40,353 nt of DNA from Peribacillus frigoritolerans (GTDB lineage Bacteria; Bacillota; Bacilli; Bacillales; DSM-1321): assembly GCF_030676415.1 (NCBI RefSeq), contig NZ_JAUUTW010000041.1:1-40353 (forward strand), read 5' to 3'. The notes below the pieces were generated by a model. That model was given only the letters and a program-made list of their open reading frames with translations, was not told the origin of the DNA and made no database searches. Each line of letters opens with the position of its first letter. Within the stretch, counting starts at the first letter, position 1. Below, piece after piece: positions 7,263-14,522 of this stretch. Both the position numbers and the translations under genes were made by a program.

Positions 7263-7304
7263 CCTGATTACATGTATTATTTCATACCGGTAATCAGGTT
7301 ATTT
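7263..7304 (+). terminator. Terminator of the 33-aa gene
   Basis: CCTGATTAC (7263-7271) pairs with GTAATCAGG (7290-7298), followed by TTATTTT. Confidence 0.6.
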
Positions 7305-7312
7305 TCAGTCAG

Positions 7313-7344
7313 AAAAAAAGCATATCCTATCTGGGCATGCTTTT
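7313..7344 (-). terminator. Terminator of the 42-aa gene
   Basis: AAAAGCAT (7316-7323) pairs with ATGCTTTT (7337-7344); on the reverse strand the stem is followed by a T run. It lies directly behind the stop codon at 7347. Confidence 0.7.
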
Positions 7345-7346
7345 CC

Positions 7347-7475
7347 TTACCAATTCCAATAATCCGTTTTATCTAAAAGTTGATCGATGTCAAATGTATC
7401 AAGATGGAATGGAACTGATTCTTCTGCAATCGCTTCAGTGGCTAACAATAATTGGTCGATATCAATAATGGCCAA
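7347..7475 (-). CDS. Small acidic protein, 42 aa, with internal DIDQLL repeat
   Basis: The predicted product starts MAIIDIDQLLLATEAIAEES and ends FDIDQLLDKTDYWNW. It is soluble, strongly acidic, and contains a repeated unit: IDIDQLLLATE (4-14) and FDIDQLLDKTD (28-38), the repeat DIDQLL being offset by 24 residues. The start is a TTG at 7475 with AGAGAGG 6 nt upstream. A sigma-A promoter (7514-7541) and a terminator (7313-7344) bracket the gene, so it has all the marks of an expressed small gene. I do not recognise the family. Two equal acidic amphipathic motifs could bind two copies of a partner or mimic nucleic acid; that is only an inference. Confidence 0.65.
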   Translation of the reverse strand: MAIIDIDQLLLATEAIAEESVPFHLDTFDIDQLLDKTDYWNW

Positions 7476-7513
7476 AACAGTCCTCTCTCTTTTTTAATGA
7501 TCTTTTTACCCTC

Positions 7514-7541
7514 ATTTTAATACATTAAACAATTCGTTCAA
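7514..7541 (-). promoter_or_regulatory. Sigma-A promoter of the 42-aa gene
   Basis: On the reverse strand, TTGAAC (7541-7536) and TAAAAT (7519-7514) are separated by 16 nt. It lies about 40 nt upstream of the TTG start. Confidence 0.6.
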
Positions 7542-7586
7542 AAGATACATTATTAGAGGGTATCCTTATAATTTTACATTTGACAT

Positions 7587-8009
7587 TTATTTAAGATGCA
7601 GTGAATCTTTTTCAGATCCTTCCGGAGAAAGCGTATGTATCAATTTAACCAGCTTATAAAAGGTCCCGCTGCAGATTTTTACCTCGGGCAGATTATGAAA
7701 TATTGATTTTTTATTAATATGATAATTATCTTTCTCAGGTGAATACACAATAATTTTCTTATTTAAAGATAAAGCATATCCAAGCTCATATAGATTACCT
7801 TTTCCTGCTGTTAGGAAGATCAGCATGAAATCGGCTTCCTCAATACCCTTTTTTTCATATTCTTCAATGCCGTCCGTTATTTGGTTTTTCTCATCATTCG
7901 TAATTAAATTCAAGTCATTCACACAGGTAAACCCTTTTGAAGTCAATTTCTTGATCAATGATTTTACTTGCTTCAAATTTTTTTCGTCTGATGCTATATA
8001 ATATTTCAC
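7587..8009 (-). CDS. Nucleoside 2-deoxyribosyltransferase-like protein
   Basis: A 140-residue soluble protein with a Rossmann-like start (MKYYIASDEKNLKQVKSLIK), an acidic-residue segment (IEEADFMLIFLTAGKGNLYE) and the LYELGYALSLNKKIIVYSPE motif. This matches the E-x-G-x-A pattern of the nucleoside 2-deoxyribosyltransferase superfamily (PF05014-like), in which a Glu in this position can be the nucleophile. In B. cereus similar proteins are called group-specific and are uncharacterised. The start is a GTG at 8009 with GGAGG about 7 nt upstream. It is monocistronic. The substrate is unknown: base exchange on nucleosides, cleavage of nucleotides, or a signalling role as in related TIR/SLOG folds are all possible. 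Confidence 0.7.
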   Translation of the reverse strand: MKYYIASDEKNLKQVKSLIKKLTSKGFTCVNDLNLITNDEKNQITDGIEEYEKKGIEEADFMLIFLTAGKGNLYELGYALSLNKKIIVYSPEKDNYHINKKSIFHNLPEVKICSGTFYKLVKLIHTLSPEGSEKDSLHLK

Positions 8010-8362
8010 ACATATACCTCCAAAATATATAACTATTGATACTTTTTACCCATGTTACCTATACTATACATATTCGTTATAAAGAACGCAATATCCTTTC
8101 CCGAAAATTAAAAAATAATTAAACGGAAATTATAAACGAAACAAAAAACCCTCATTCCTTTTACAGGTAATGATGGTTTTTTTTAAAAAATATAACGCCG
8201 GGGCATGTTATGCAGTGTATCATTATCACCGGTGGCTTCAATCTACTACAAAAAATAATATACTATGTACTAATTAATGGTCTGACATTCCGGGTTACAA
8301 AATGTTCATTGAATTTCAAGAATTACAAAATAAAAACCTTGTCCTTAACCGGCAAGGTTTTT
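8010..8362. other. Gene-free interval holding two terminators
   Basis: No convincing CDS. The section 8185-8331 is enclosed by two terminator-like hairpins and contains a short inverted repeat (ATAAC...GTTAT, about 8191-8211). It could encode a small RNA; see findings. The 107-codon + ORF starting at 8210 has no ribosome site and runs through the opposite-strand gene. Confidence 0.4.
8143..8184. terminator. Bidirectional intrinsic terminator without an obvious gene
   Basis: AAAAAACC-c-TCATT pairs with AATGA-t-GGTTTTTT. A runs on the left and T runs on the right let it work in both directions. No annotated gene ends here. Confidence 0.6.
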
Positions 8363-8364
8363 TT
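8332..8364 (-). terminator. Terminator of the HicB-like gene
   Basis: AAAAACCTTG, an 11-nt loop, CAAGGTTTTT. The right arm overlaps the stop codon of the reverse gene. Confidence 0.8.
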
Positions 8365-8683
8365 ATTTTTCATATGTGATATTTTCTATTTCAATCCTGA
8401 AGGGTGCAGCCTCGCATATATTAATTCCCCTATCCAGATTTACCTTTTCCATTTCACTTGCATCCGGGATTGTTTTTTTATCGTGAATAAAATGTTCGAC
8501 CATGGTTTCCAGCAGTTCTTGAGCACAAGCTAATGCATCTACCCGATTCCTACCGCTAACGGAAGCAATAATTCCCTCTCGCCTAAAATCCGGGAAACAA
8601 ACTTGAACGGAAAAAGAGTCGATAATCAACGGGTGCTTTTCATAATAGAATACGGCAGGGTACTCAAAGATTTGAATGGTCAA
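8363..8683 (-). CDS. HicB-like antitoxin-fold protein, orphan
   Basis: A 106-residue protein with an N-terminal YPAVFYYEKHPLIIDSFSVQ strand pair, CFPDF, GIIASVSGRNRVDALACAQE and a helix ending DKKTIPDASEME. This order (aromatic YPAV, FPDL-like, a Gly-rich turn, EA-type helix, then a P-S/D pair) is the HicB RNase-H-like fold. In type II toxin-antitoxin pairs HicB neutralises the mRNA interferase HicA. No HicA-sized gene with its GSH motif lies on either side, and the usual C-terminal DNA-binding domain is missing. The start is a TTG at 8683 behind AAGGGATG. It could be a stand-alone HicB-like protein with another role or the remnant of a TA pair. Confidence 0.65.
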   Translation of the reverse strand: MTIQIFEYPAVFYYEKHPLIIDSFSVQVCFPDFRREGIIASVSGRNRVDALACAQELLETMVEHFIHDKKTIPDASEMEKVNLDRGINICEAAPFRIEIENITYEK

Positions 8684-8793
8684 AATATCATCCCTTCATA
8701 TAATTTTTGGGTTTTTATATTAATTATAACATGAATTCCCATTTTATATAGGTTTAATTTACTTTTCTTTGTTTGTCAATTCAATACTTACAT

Positions 8794-9075
8794 TCAATAG
8801 GTTGTTATGTCCGTATTTACTACGAAATAAAAAAACACCAGGAAAATCAGAATCATGAGAACATTCAAGATTATTCCAACGATGCTGCACACTTTTCCAG
8901 CTGTCACTAATCCATTTCCAGATTCACCAGTAAGCTTAATTTCTTGTTTACTCTTCGATGCAAATATTAAACCTAGAATACCTAATATGATGCCTATCAA
9001 TGGAATAAACAGGGATAATACCCCCATGATCAATGATACAATCGCTTTGCTATTGCTTGGTTTAATTTCCGACAT
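8794..9075 (-). CDS. DUF4190 membrane protein
   Basis: A 93-residue protein with two hydrophobic stretches. The arrangement, SKAIVSLIMGVLSLFIPLIG then a positively charged loop (SKSKQEI) and GLVTAGKVCSIVGIILNVLM, is typical of DUF4190 proteins, small membrane proteins of unknown role common in Gram-positive bacteria. I start it at 9075, where AAGGTGG lies about 6 nt upstream; an in-frame upstream start at 9150 would add a charged extension that the family does not have. It is single, ahead of the mobile element copy B. Confidence 0.8.
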   Translation of the reverse strand: MSEIKPSNSKAIVSLIMGVLSLFIPLIGIILGILGLIFASKSKQEIKLTGESGNGLVTAGKVCSIVGIILNVLMILIFLVFFYFVVNTDITTY

Positions 9076-9204
9076 ATATTCCACCTTCTTTCTTCTTTTA
9101 TATATACGGTTATTTAAAGCAAAAGATTCATTTTTTGTGTACTCATTCATCTCTAATAATCCAAGCTATCCTGCCGGTTAATTCATACACTTGGTCGGAT
9201 CCAT

Positions 9205-9237
9205 ACATGTAAAAAACGACTCATATCTGAGTCGTTT
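9205..9237 (-). repeat. Left 33-nt duplication containing a complete terminator
   Basis: Matches 9490-9522 at 31 of 33 positions. It holds the stem AACGACTCA/TGAGTCGTT. It is the left flank of mobile element copy B and appears to be a target duplication. Confidence 0.8.
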
Positions 9238-9489
9238 CAGAATATAGACAAATTCGGAGAATGCCCCAGTTTGCCTAAAGTTTTTCTAAAAAATATTCCA
9301 GTTGATTTCAGAAATCGCTCCCTTTCCGCCGACTGTCTGCCAAGCCTCCTCGCGCCCTCGGAAAGCGAGTGCCTTTAGGCAAAGTTCAAATTATACAAAC
9401 CATAAAAAAAGTAAAAATACAGGAGGATATCCAAGTCTTCTTTTATAATCGTGGTCCGGGGTGAGATCAATCCTAACCTCCTTTTATAG
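9238..9489. mobile_element. Short IS1182-derived (MITE-like) element, copy B
   Basis: About 252 bp without coding capacity, homologous along its length to copy A: the left end AGAATATAGACAAATTCG (9239-9256), AGTTTGCCTA, CCAGTTGATTTC (9298-9309), GCTCCCTTT, CCGACTGT and CTCCTCG follow in the same order. The right terminus (TTTTATAGACA) is degenerate. It is bounded by 33-nt direct repeats that each include the terminator of the neighbouring permease gene. The segment CCTCGGAAAGCGAGTGCC resembles, in inverted order, the GCACTCGCTTTCC block of the right-edge copy. Confidence 0.75.
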
Positions 9490-9524
9490 ACATGTAGAAA
9501 ACGACTCATTTCTGAGTCGTTTTT
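9490..9524 (-). terminator. Terminator of glnP, right copy of the duplication
   Basis: AAAACGACTCA/TGAGTCGTTTT stem, with T-rich tail on the reverse strand, directly behind the glnP stop. The first 33 nt duplicate 9205-9237. Confidence 0.85.
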
Positions 9525-10175
9525 CTAGGTTCGTTTCAATTCAAGTCTCTGGGCTACTAAAGAAAGACTATAGTTCACAATGAAGTACATGAGAGCCACC
9601 AGGATCAAAATCGGTATTAAATACTTTTGACTCTGTCCATATATGATTTGACCATGATGAGTTAGCTCCGGCAAAGAGATGACAACAGCTAAAGAGGTAT
9701 CCTTTAATAAAGAAATGAATTGGCTGACAATGGGAGGAACCATGCGTCGCAGCGCTTGGGGCAGAATAATATGTATCAATGCCTGTGTATAGCTCAAGCC
9801 TGATGAACGGGCAGCTTCCATTTGGCCTTTATCAATGGATTTAAGTCCACTTCGGATGACTTCAGAAAGCATGGCTGACTCGAAAATTGTCAAGGCAACA
9901 ATGGCTGCTGGAATGATTTCCAGTTTAATCCGTACTTCCGGCAAAGCAAAATATGTAAAAAATATTATTAATAACAGCGGTAAATTACGTACCGTTTCTA
10001 CAATCAAAGCTAATATTTGTGATAACACCGGCACCTTTGCGTAACGGATTATACCTACAAGCCCGCCAATAATGAAACTTAGAATAATGGATATAAAAGC
10101 TACCTGGAGCGTTACCCAAAATCCTTCTAATAAAAACTTAAGATTATCTGGTGTATAGGCACCTGCAAAATCCAT
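9525..10175 (-). CDS. glnP: Amino acid ABC transporter permease (GlnP)
   Basis: A 216-residue inner-membrane permease of the His/Glu/Gln (HAAT) family with five or so TM segments. The cytoplasmic EAA loop reads EAARSSGLSYTQALIHIILP, followed by QALRRMVPPI, and contacts the ATPase. The start at 10175 is favoured by GGGAGG about 7 nt upstream and by the family length; the longer frame to 10232 overlaps the upstream permease. It is the last gene of the glnQ-glnH-glnM-glnP operon, 13 nt after the glnM stop. Glutamine is the expected substrate from gene order; glutamate or another polar amino acid is possible. Confidence 0.9.
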   Translation of the reverse strand: MDFAGAYTPDNLKFLLEGFWVTLQVAFISIILSFIIGGLVGIIRYAKVPVLSQILALIVETVRNLPLLLIIFFTYFALPEVRIKLEIIPAAIVALTIFESAMLSEVIRSGLKSIDKGQMEAARSSGLSYTQALIHIILPQALRRMVPPIVSQFISLLKDTSLAVVISLPELTHHGQIIYGQSQKYLIPILILVALMYFIVNYSLSLVAQRLELKRT

Positions 10176-10188
10176 ATATATACCTCCC

Positions 10189-10827
10189 TCAATTACTCTT
10201 AGCCAGACGTTTTTCCAAATAACCAACGCCAAAACTTAAAGGAATGGTAAGTATTAAGTAAAACGCTGCAACGAAAATGTACACATCAAACACGACAAAT
10301 GTCCTTGAAGAAATCAAATCCCCGTGGTACATAAGATCGAGTCCTGCAACGACGGCTAAAATGGAAGAATTCTTAACTAGATTGATAAATTGGTTCCCTA
10401 AAGGAGGAATGACTATTTTAACGGCCTGTGGCAATATGACGAGCCTCATTGCCTGCCCATATGTCAGACCTGAAGAACGGGCAGCTTCCATTTGACCCTT
10501 TGGCACGGAAAGGATGCCGGCTCGAATTGCCTCTGCTATGAAAGATGAAGTGTAAATGGTCAAGGCTAATGTCCCTGCGTATAGACCGCTTAGTTTAAGA
10601 CCGAGAAAGAAGAAAAAGGTAATGATCAATAACGGAATGTTCCGAATGAACTCGACATAGGCGGTACCCAGCCAGTTTAGTGGCTTTATCGGCGCAATCC
10701 GCATGATAGCAATAAGCACACCGAGAATCAAACTCGCTACCAGCGCGATCAAACTCGACATGATCGTATTTTTAAAGCCTAATAAATACATATCCAGATT
10801 CTCTGTTAAAATGGAGAAATCAAGCAC
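10189..10827 (-). CDS. glnM: Amino acid ABC transporter permease (GlnM)
   Basis: A 212-residue HAAT-family permease, paralogous to the next gene; the pair would form a heterodimeric channel. The EAA loop is EAARSSGLTYGQAMRLVILP, followed by QAVKIVIPPLGNQF, the usual signature. I start it at the GTG at 10827, with AAAGGAG 8 nt upstream; a GTG at 10836 in the same frame is only one or two nt from that ribosome site and is unlikely. It follows glnH after about 106 nt. Confidence 0.9.
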   Translation of the reverse strand: MLDFSILTENLDMYLLGFKNTIMSSLIALVASLILGVLIAIMRIAPIKPLNWLGTAYVEFIRNIPLLIITFFFFLGLKLSGLYAGTLALTIYTSSFIAEAIRAGILSVPKGQMEAARSSGLTYGQAMRLVILPQAVKIVIPPLGNQFINLVKNSSILAVVAGLDLMYHGDLISSRTFVVFDVYIFVAAFYLILTIPLSFGVGYLEKRLAKSN

Positions 10828-10933
10828 GGCATACACTCCTTTAACTAGTAAGGATGAGCAAAACGCTCATCCCCACAGATAAATGTTCCAATGTTATTTA
10901 AGGTCAGCTTCCCTTATACATTTTCTAAAATGT

Positions 10934-11761
10934 TTAATGTTTAATCCACTTATCATGGATTTCATCGTACTTGCCTGAATCTTTAAGTGACTTAAGGGCT
11001 TTATTCAACTCGTCAACAAAGTCAGTATTTCCTTTTTTCACGGCAATTCCATAAGGCTCTTCCGTAAATGTACCGCCAACAAGCTCATAACTTGGATCTT
11101 CATCTGCCATTCCATAAAGGATGGAATCATCCGTGGTCAATGCATCCCCTTGTCCGGATTTAAGTGCGGCGAACGCTTCGGAATAGTTTTCAAATTCAAG
11201 CACTTGTGCTTCAGGAGCTTTTTCACGGATATTTATGGAAGAAGTAGAGCCCTTGACGGCCAATACCTTTTTCCCTTTTAAGCTATCAATACCCTTGATA
11301 TCGCTGCCCTTTTTGACCAACAAAGATTGTCCGGCATCAAAGTAAACATCAGTGAAGTCCACTTCCTTTTTACGATCTTCCGTGATTGTCATGGTTGCTA
11401 CAATCGCATCGATATCACCATTATTCAATAATGCCATCCTTGTCTTAGAAGTCACTTCTTTAAATTCAACTTTATTCTCATCACCAAGGATTTCTGCAGC
11501 AAGGGCTTTGGCGATATCAATATCAAAGCCTTCTACATCTCCAGTACTAGGATTTTTCAATCCGAATAGCCTTGTATCATTTTTCACCCCAAAAACGATC
11601 TTATCCTTTTCCTTCACTTGTGCGAGAACATCTTTTTCTTTGTCTTTACCTCCACCTTCTTCAGCTTTGTCTGAATCATTCCCCCCGCCGCATCCAGCTA
11701 ATAAAATGACAGCCAGTAATGATAGCAAAGATAATTTTAACCATTTCTTTTTCTTCAACAT
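10934..11761 (-). CDS. glnH: Glutamine-type substrate-binding lipoprotein (GlnH)
   Basis: A 275-residue lipoprotein of the SBP_bac_3 family. The lysine-rich signal peptide ends in the lipobox LLAGC (Cys24), after which a Gly/Ser/Asp/Lys linker leads to the binding domain. Family features include FGLKNPSTGDVEGFDIDIAK, the DAIVATMTITEDRKKEVDFT segment after the first ligand-binding loop, and LAVKGSTS. It catches the amino acid outside the membrane and passes it to GlnM/GlnP. The start at 11761 has AGGGG 8 nt upstream. It lies 22 nt after glnQ. Confidence 0.92.
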   Translation of the reverse strand: MLKKKKWLKLSLLSLLAVILLAGCGGGNDSDKAEEGGGKDKEKDVLAQVKEKDKIVFGVKNDTRLFGLKNPSTGDVEGFDIDIAKALAAEILGDENKVEFKEVTSKTRMALLNNGDIDAIVATMTITEDRKKEVDFTDVYFDAGQSLLVKKGSDIKGIDSLKGKKVLAVKGSTSSINIREKAPEAQVLEFENYSEAFAALKSGQGDALTTDDSILYGMADEDPSYELVGGTFTEEPYGIAVKKGNTDFVDELNKALKSLKDSGKYDEIHDKWIKH

Positions 11762-11783
11762 GAAATTCACCCCTGTTTTTTAT

Positions 11784-12512
11784 TTAATGATTTAAAATAC
11801 GGCTAAGGAATAAACGAGCCCTCTCTTCACGAGGATTGGCGTAAAACTCAGCCGGTGATGCCTCTTCTAAAACCCTGCCTTCATCCATGAATACGATTCG
11901 ATCCGCAACTTCACGGGCAAATCCCATTTCGTGCGTAACCACCACCATCGTCATTCCTTCATGGGCAAGTGCTTTCATTACATCCAGTACCTCGCCAATC
12001 ATTTCTGGATCCAAGGCTGAGGTAGGTTCATCAAATAGCATGATTTCTGGCCCCATTGCCAAACCTCTGGCAATAGCTACCCGTTGCTGCTGTCCACCTG
12101 AAAGCTGAGAAGGAAATGAATTCGCTTTATCTCCAATCCCCACTTTGTCCAAATACTTTAGTGCAATCTTTTTCGCTTCCTCTACGGATTGTCCTAAAAC
12201 TTTCTTGGGAGCAAGCATGATGTTCTCGAGCACGGTTTTATGAGGATACAAGTGAAAATGCTGGAAAACCATACCGATATTCCGACGGAGTTTGTTTATG
12301 TCCGTTTTTTTATCCGCTACATTTAAACCATTTATGGAAAGGGAACCTTCCGAAATGGTCTCTAGACGATTAATGCATCGAAGCAGTGTACTTTTCCCTG
12401 ATCCGGACGGTCCGATGACCACTACCACTTCCCCCTTCTTAATTGTAAGATTAATATCTTTCAATACATGGAAATCGCCATAATACTTATTCACTCGGTC
12501 AAAAACTATCAT
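11784..12512 (-). CDS. glnQ: Amino acid ABC transporter ATP-binding protein (GlnQ)
   Basis: A 242-residue ABC ATPase. Walker A is GPSGSGKST (34-42), the Q-loop is in GMVFQHFHLYPHKT, the signature is LSGGQQQR, Walker B is IMLFDEPTSALDPE, and the H-loop is VVVTHEMGFA; VFQHFHLYPH and THEMGFA are typical of polar amino acid importers. The start at 12512 has a GGGGGG ribosome site about 8 nt upstream; six extra codons upstream are unlikely to be translated. It opens the operon, the order seen in B. subtilis glnQHMP. Confidence 0.94.
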   Translation of the reverse strand: MIVFDRVNKYYGDFHVLKDINLTIKKGEVVVVIGPSGSGKSTLLRCINRLETISEGSLSINGLNVADKKTDINKLRRNIGMVFQHFHLYPHKTVLENIMLAPKKVLGQSVEEAKKIALKYLDKVGIGDKANSFPSQLSGGQQQRVAIARGLAMGPEIMLFDEPTSALDPEMIGEVLDVMKALAHEGMTMVVVTHEMGFAREVADRIVFMDEGRVLEEASPAEFYANPREERARLFLSRILNH

Positions 12513-12921
12513 AATTAGCCCCCCGCCCATAATCCAATCTTCCTAAACCAAAAGTTTATAATATTCAGAATTCTAAAAGCGTAATATAGCATTCTCTTAA
12601 CTTGAATCAAATCTTATGTATAATCCTTTCTTCCAATATTATTTCCCATTATTTCGACAGTGACAGTGAAACGACCATTTTTATTGTTATTTTAAACTAG
12701 TAATTAGAATAATATATTCAATATTCACACTTTTTATTATATATAATATTTCTTAAAATTACCATATAAACTTTAAAATGTTAAAACAATATCATATTTC
12801 ATGATACTATTGCTATATTTCTTAAAACTGATAAATCTAAACTAATAATCCCTGAACTATTCCCTCTTTTTTGTAAAAAAACATTTATTTCCCAAAAGAA
12901 GTTTTTTAAAATACGTACGAT
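12513..12921. other. Very AT-rich gene-free region upstream of glnQ
   Basis: About 410 bases with no gene, very poor in G and C over 12690-12870. It must contain the glnQ promoter; several TATAAT-like boxes exist but none can be singled out. A TATCAT-N5-ATGATA inverted repeat lies at 12790-12806. No riboswitch core is visible. Confidence 0.6.
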
Positions 12922-12949
12922 AAAAAAGACAGCAATTGCTGTCTTTTTT
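12922..12949 (-). terminator. Bidirectional terminator
   Basis: A perfect 28-nt palindrome: AAAAAAGACAGCAA and its complement. It ends the reverse gene that stops at 12951 and also insulates the glnQ promoter region. Confidence 0.9.
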
Positions 12950-12950
12950 A

Positions 12951-13361
12951 TCATTCCTTTAATGCATCTTCAAATGGCGCTGAATATAAACCTCTTGGCG
13001 CCAGCATATCCGTATCCGATTCACGGATTTCCCCACCTAGAGTATATGGACCTGCTGGAAAAAAATCAAACATTTCACTTTCCTTATGTATGATCAAGAA
13101 ATAATCGTATAAATCATCCATCAGTTCCTGATGTTCATCTATTTTCATGATTTCGCCACTTTCATCAATTTCAAAGTTTTCATTAATCGCATCTTGAAGT
13201 TTCTCATTATTTGAATACGCGATATAAAAATCGACATCGCCGCACTCCATGCATAGCAAGAGTTTTTCATCTAGTGCTTCTTCATAGGTGTTCAGTACGA
13301 TCTCCATTAAAATGGCATCAATCTTTCCAGTATTAGTAAGTTTAACTTTAGTCTGTAACAC
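12951..13361 (-). CDS. Acidic cytosolic protein, 136 aa, function unknown
   Basis: A soluble, acidic protein (many Glu/Asp, no membrane span or signal). It reads LQTKVKLTNTGKIDAILMEI, a central CMECGDVDFYIAYSNNEKLQ, two DE-rich helices (DEHQELMDDLYDYF) and a C-terminal FFPAGPYTLGGEIRESDTDM. I do not recognise the family. I choose the GTG at 13361, with GGAGG 6 nt upstream; the ATG at 13388 precedes that ribosome site. A single CxxC-like pair (CMEC) might bind metal. Its own terminator follows, and a Fur-like sequence lies about 85 nt upstream. Confidence 0.7.
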   Translation of the reverse strand: MLQTKVKLTNTGKIDAILMEIVLNTYEEALDEKLLLCMECGDVDFYIAYSNNEKLQDAINENFEIDESGEIMKIDEHQELMDDLYDYFLIIHKESEMFDFFPAGPYTLGGEIRESDTDMLAPRGLYSAPFEDALKE

Positions 13362-13444
13362 AAAACCCCTCCAATCAAATACAGGCATTTAAAAAAGTTA
13401 ACGCCAGTTTAACAAGCTCACCCTTTAAAATTAAATGAAATTGT

Positions 13445-13459
13445 TGATAATCATTTTCC
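13445..13459. promoter_or_regulatory. Fur-like 7-1-7 sequence
   Basis: TGATAATCATTTTCC matches TGATAATNATTATCA with two mismatches, upstream of the acidic unknown gene. A chance match in AT-rich DNA cannot be excluded. Confidence 0.3.
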
Positions 13460-13619
13460 AATTAACACCTAAATCCAAGTACCAAAGTTCGTTTACTAAC
13501 CGTTATGGGAACTTATCCCAAGACTTGGTCATCAAGGGCAATACCGTTTTTTAATTAGATACGAATCCTCCGCCTCGTGTATATAATAAGGTTGCCCACA
13601 TAATTAGAATCATAATCTT

Positions 13620-14522
13620 CTATAATACAAAGAAAAAGATGATTGGAAGCGTAATCAGGCTTAATGATGTACTTATGAACGTAGCACTTGATACGAATTC
13701 AGGCTCCGTATTGAATTGGAGCGCATACATCGTAGTGTTGGCCGCCGTTGGCATGGCAGCTACGATGATCATGATATGCCTGACCATTTCACCCACTGGT
13801 AAGGCAAGTGATAACAGGAAGGCAATGGCTGGTGAAACGGCAAGTTTAAGAAGCAGCGAAACTGATAGCTTTCGATAGGCAATTTTTTTCAGTGAAATGT
13901 TGGCCAGCTGCATTCCCAGTGTAATCATGATTGTTGGGATCGCTGCATTTGCAACAAGGTTAATAGCTTCCATAACCGAATTGCTTAAAGGTATGTTCAC
14001 GAACTGAAATACTGTACCCGCAATAGCTCCATAAACAATTGGCATCCGACATACTGCTTTAATCGCTGTTTGAACTCCGTTACCTTCCGGGCTGCCCTTT
14101 GCTGCGAAATAAATGCCTATCGTGCACATCACTAACTGCTGTCCCACCATTAGGATGATTGCATAATCGAGTCCTGCGGCTCCGAATAACAGGAAAATGA
14201 CGGGTGTTCCGTAATTCCCGTTATTCATGAAGGCCGAAGCCAATATCATGCCGCTTGTTTCAGTGACTGTATAATGGCGGAAAAAAGATATGATGTAGAC
14301 TACCAGTATGAGAGAAAGACAAAGTACTATCGTGAATAAGAATAGGTAAAAATAATTAATCGTAAATTCTGCGGAATAGAAAGTTCGGAATACAAGAAAA
14401 GGTGACATTAAATATAATGCCATCGTGGAAATCGATTTTGTATCAAGTTTAAACTTTTTCTGACCGATGAAACCTAAAACAAATATACCGAATATCGGTA
14501 AAAGAACTCCCAAAAACCCCAT
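13620..14522 (-). CDS. AEC family transporter (auxin efflux carrier type)
   Basis: A 300-residue membrane protein with about ten hydrophobic segments. Family features are the MALYLMSPFLVFRTF segment, the broken helix SAFMNNGNYGTPVIFLLFGA near the middle, and the C-terminal AAMPTAANTTMYALQF helix matched by SLITLPIIFF at the end. The family transports organic anions such as malate or malonate, or amino-acid-like compounds; the substrate is not readable. The start at 14522 has AAGGTG 6 nt upstream; a longer frame to 14537 begins at that ribosome site. It is divergent from guaD. Confidence 0.85.
   Translation of the reverse strand: MGFLGVLLPIFGIFVLGFIGQKKFKLDTKSISTMALYLMSPFLVFRTFYSAEFTINYFYLFLFTIVLCLSLILVVYIISFFRHYTVTETSGMILASAFMNNGNYGTPVIFLLFGAAGLDYAIILMVGQQLVMCTIGIYFAAKGSPEGNGVQTAIKAVCRMPIVYGAIAGTVFQFVNIPLSNSVMEAINLVANAAIPTIMITLGMQLANISLKKIAYRKLSVSLLLKLAVSPAIAFLLSLALPVGEMVRHIMIIVAAMPTAANTTMYALQFNTEPEFVSSATFISTSLSLITLPIIFFFVL

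Noticed and set aside
8210..8533. 107-aa forward ORF
   Set aside because: No ribosome site, crosses a terminator and runs antisense through the HicB-like gene.
8363..8683. Complete HicAB toxin-antitoxin pair
   Set aside because: No HicA-like ORF with the GSH motif on either side within several hundred bases.
7587..9075. A defence island formed by the deoxyribosyltransferase-like, HicB-like and DUF4190 genes
   Set aside because: The genes are separate transcription units with terminators between them and no effector or nuclease partner; co-location alone is not evidence.
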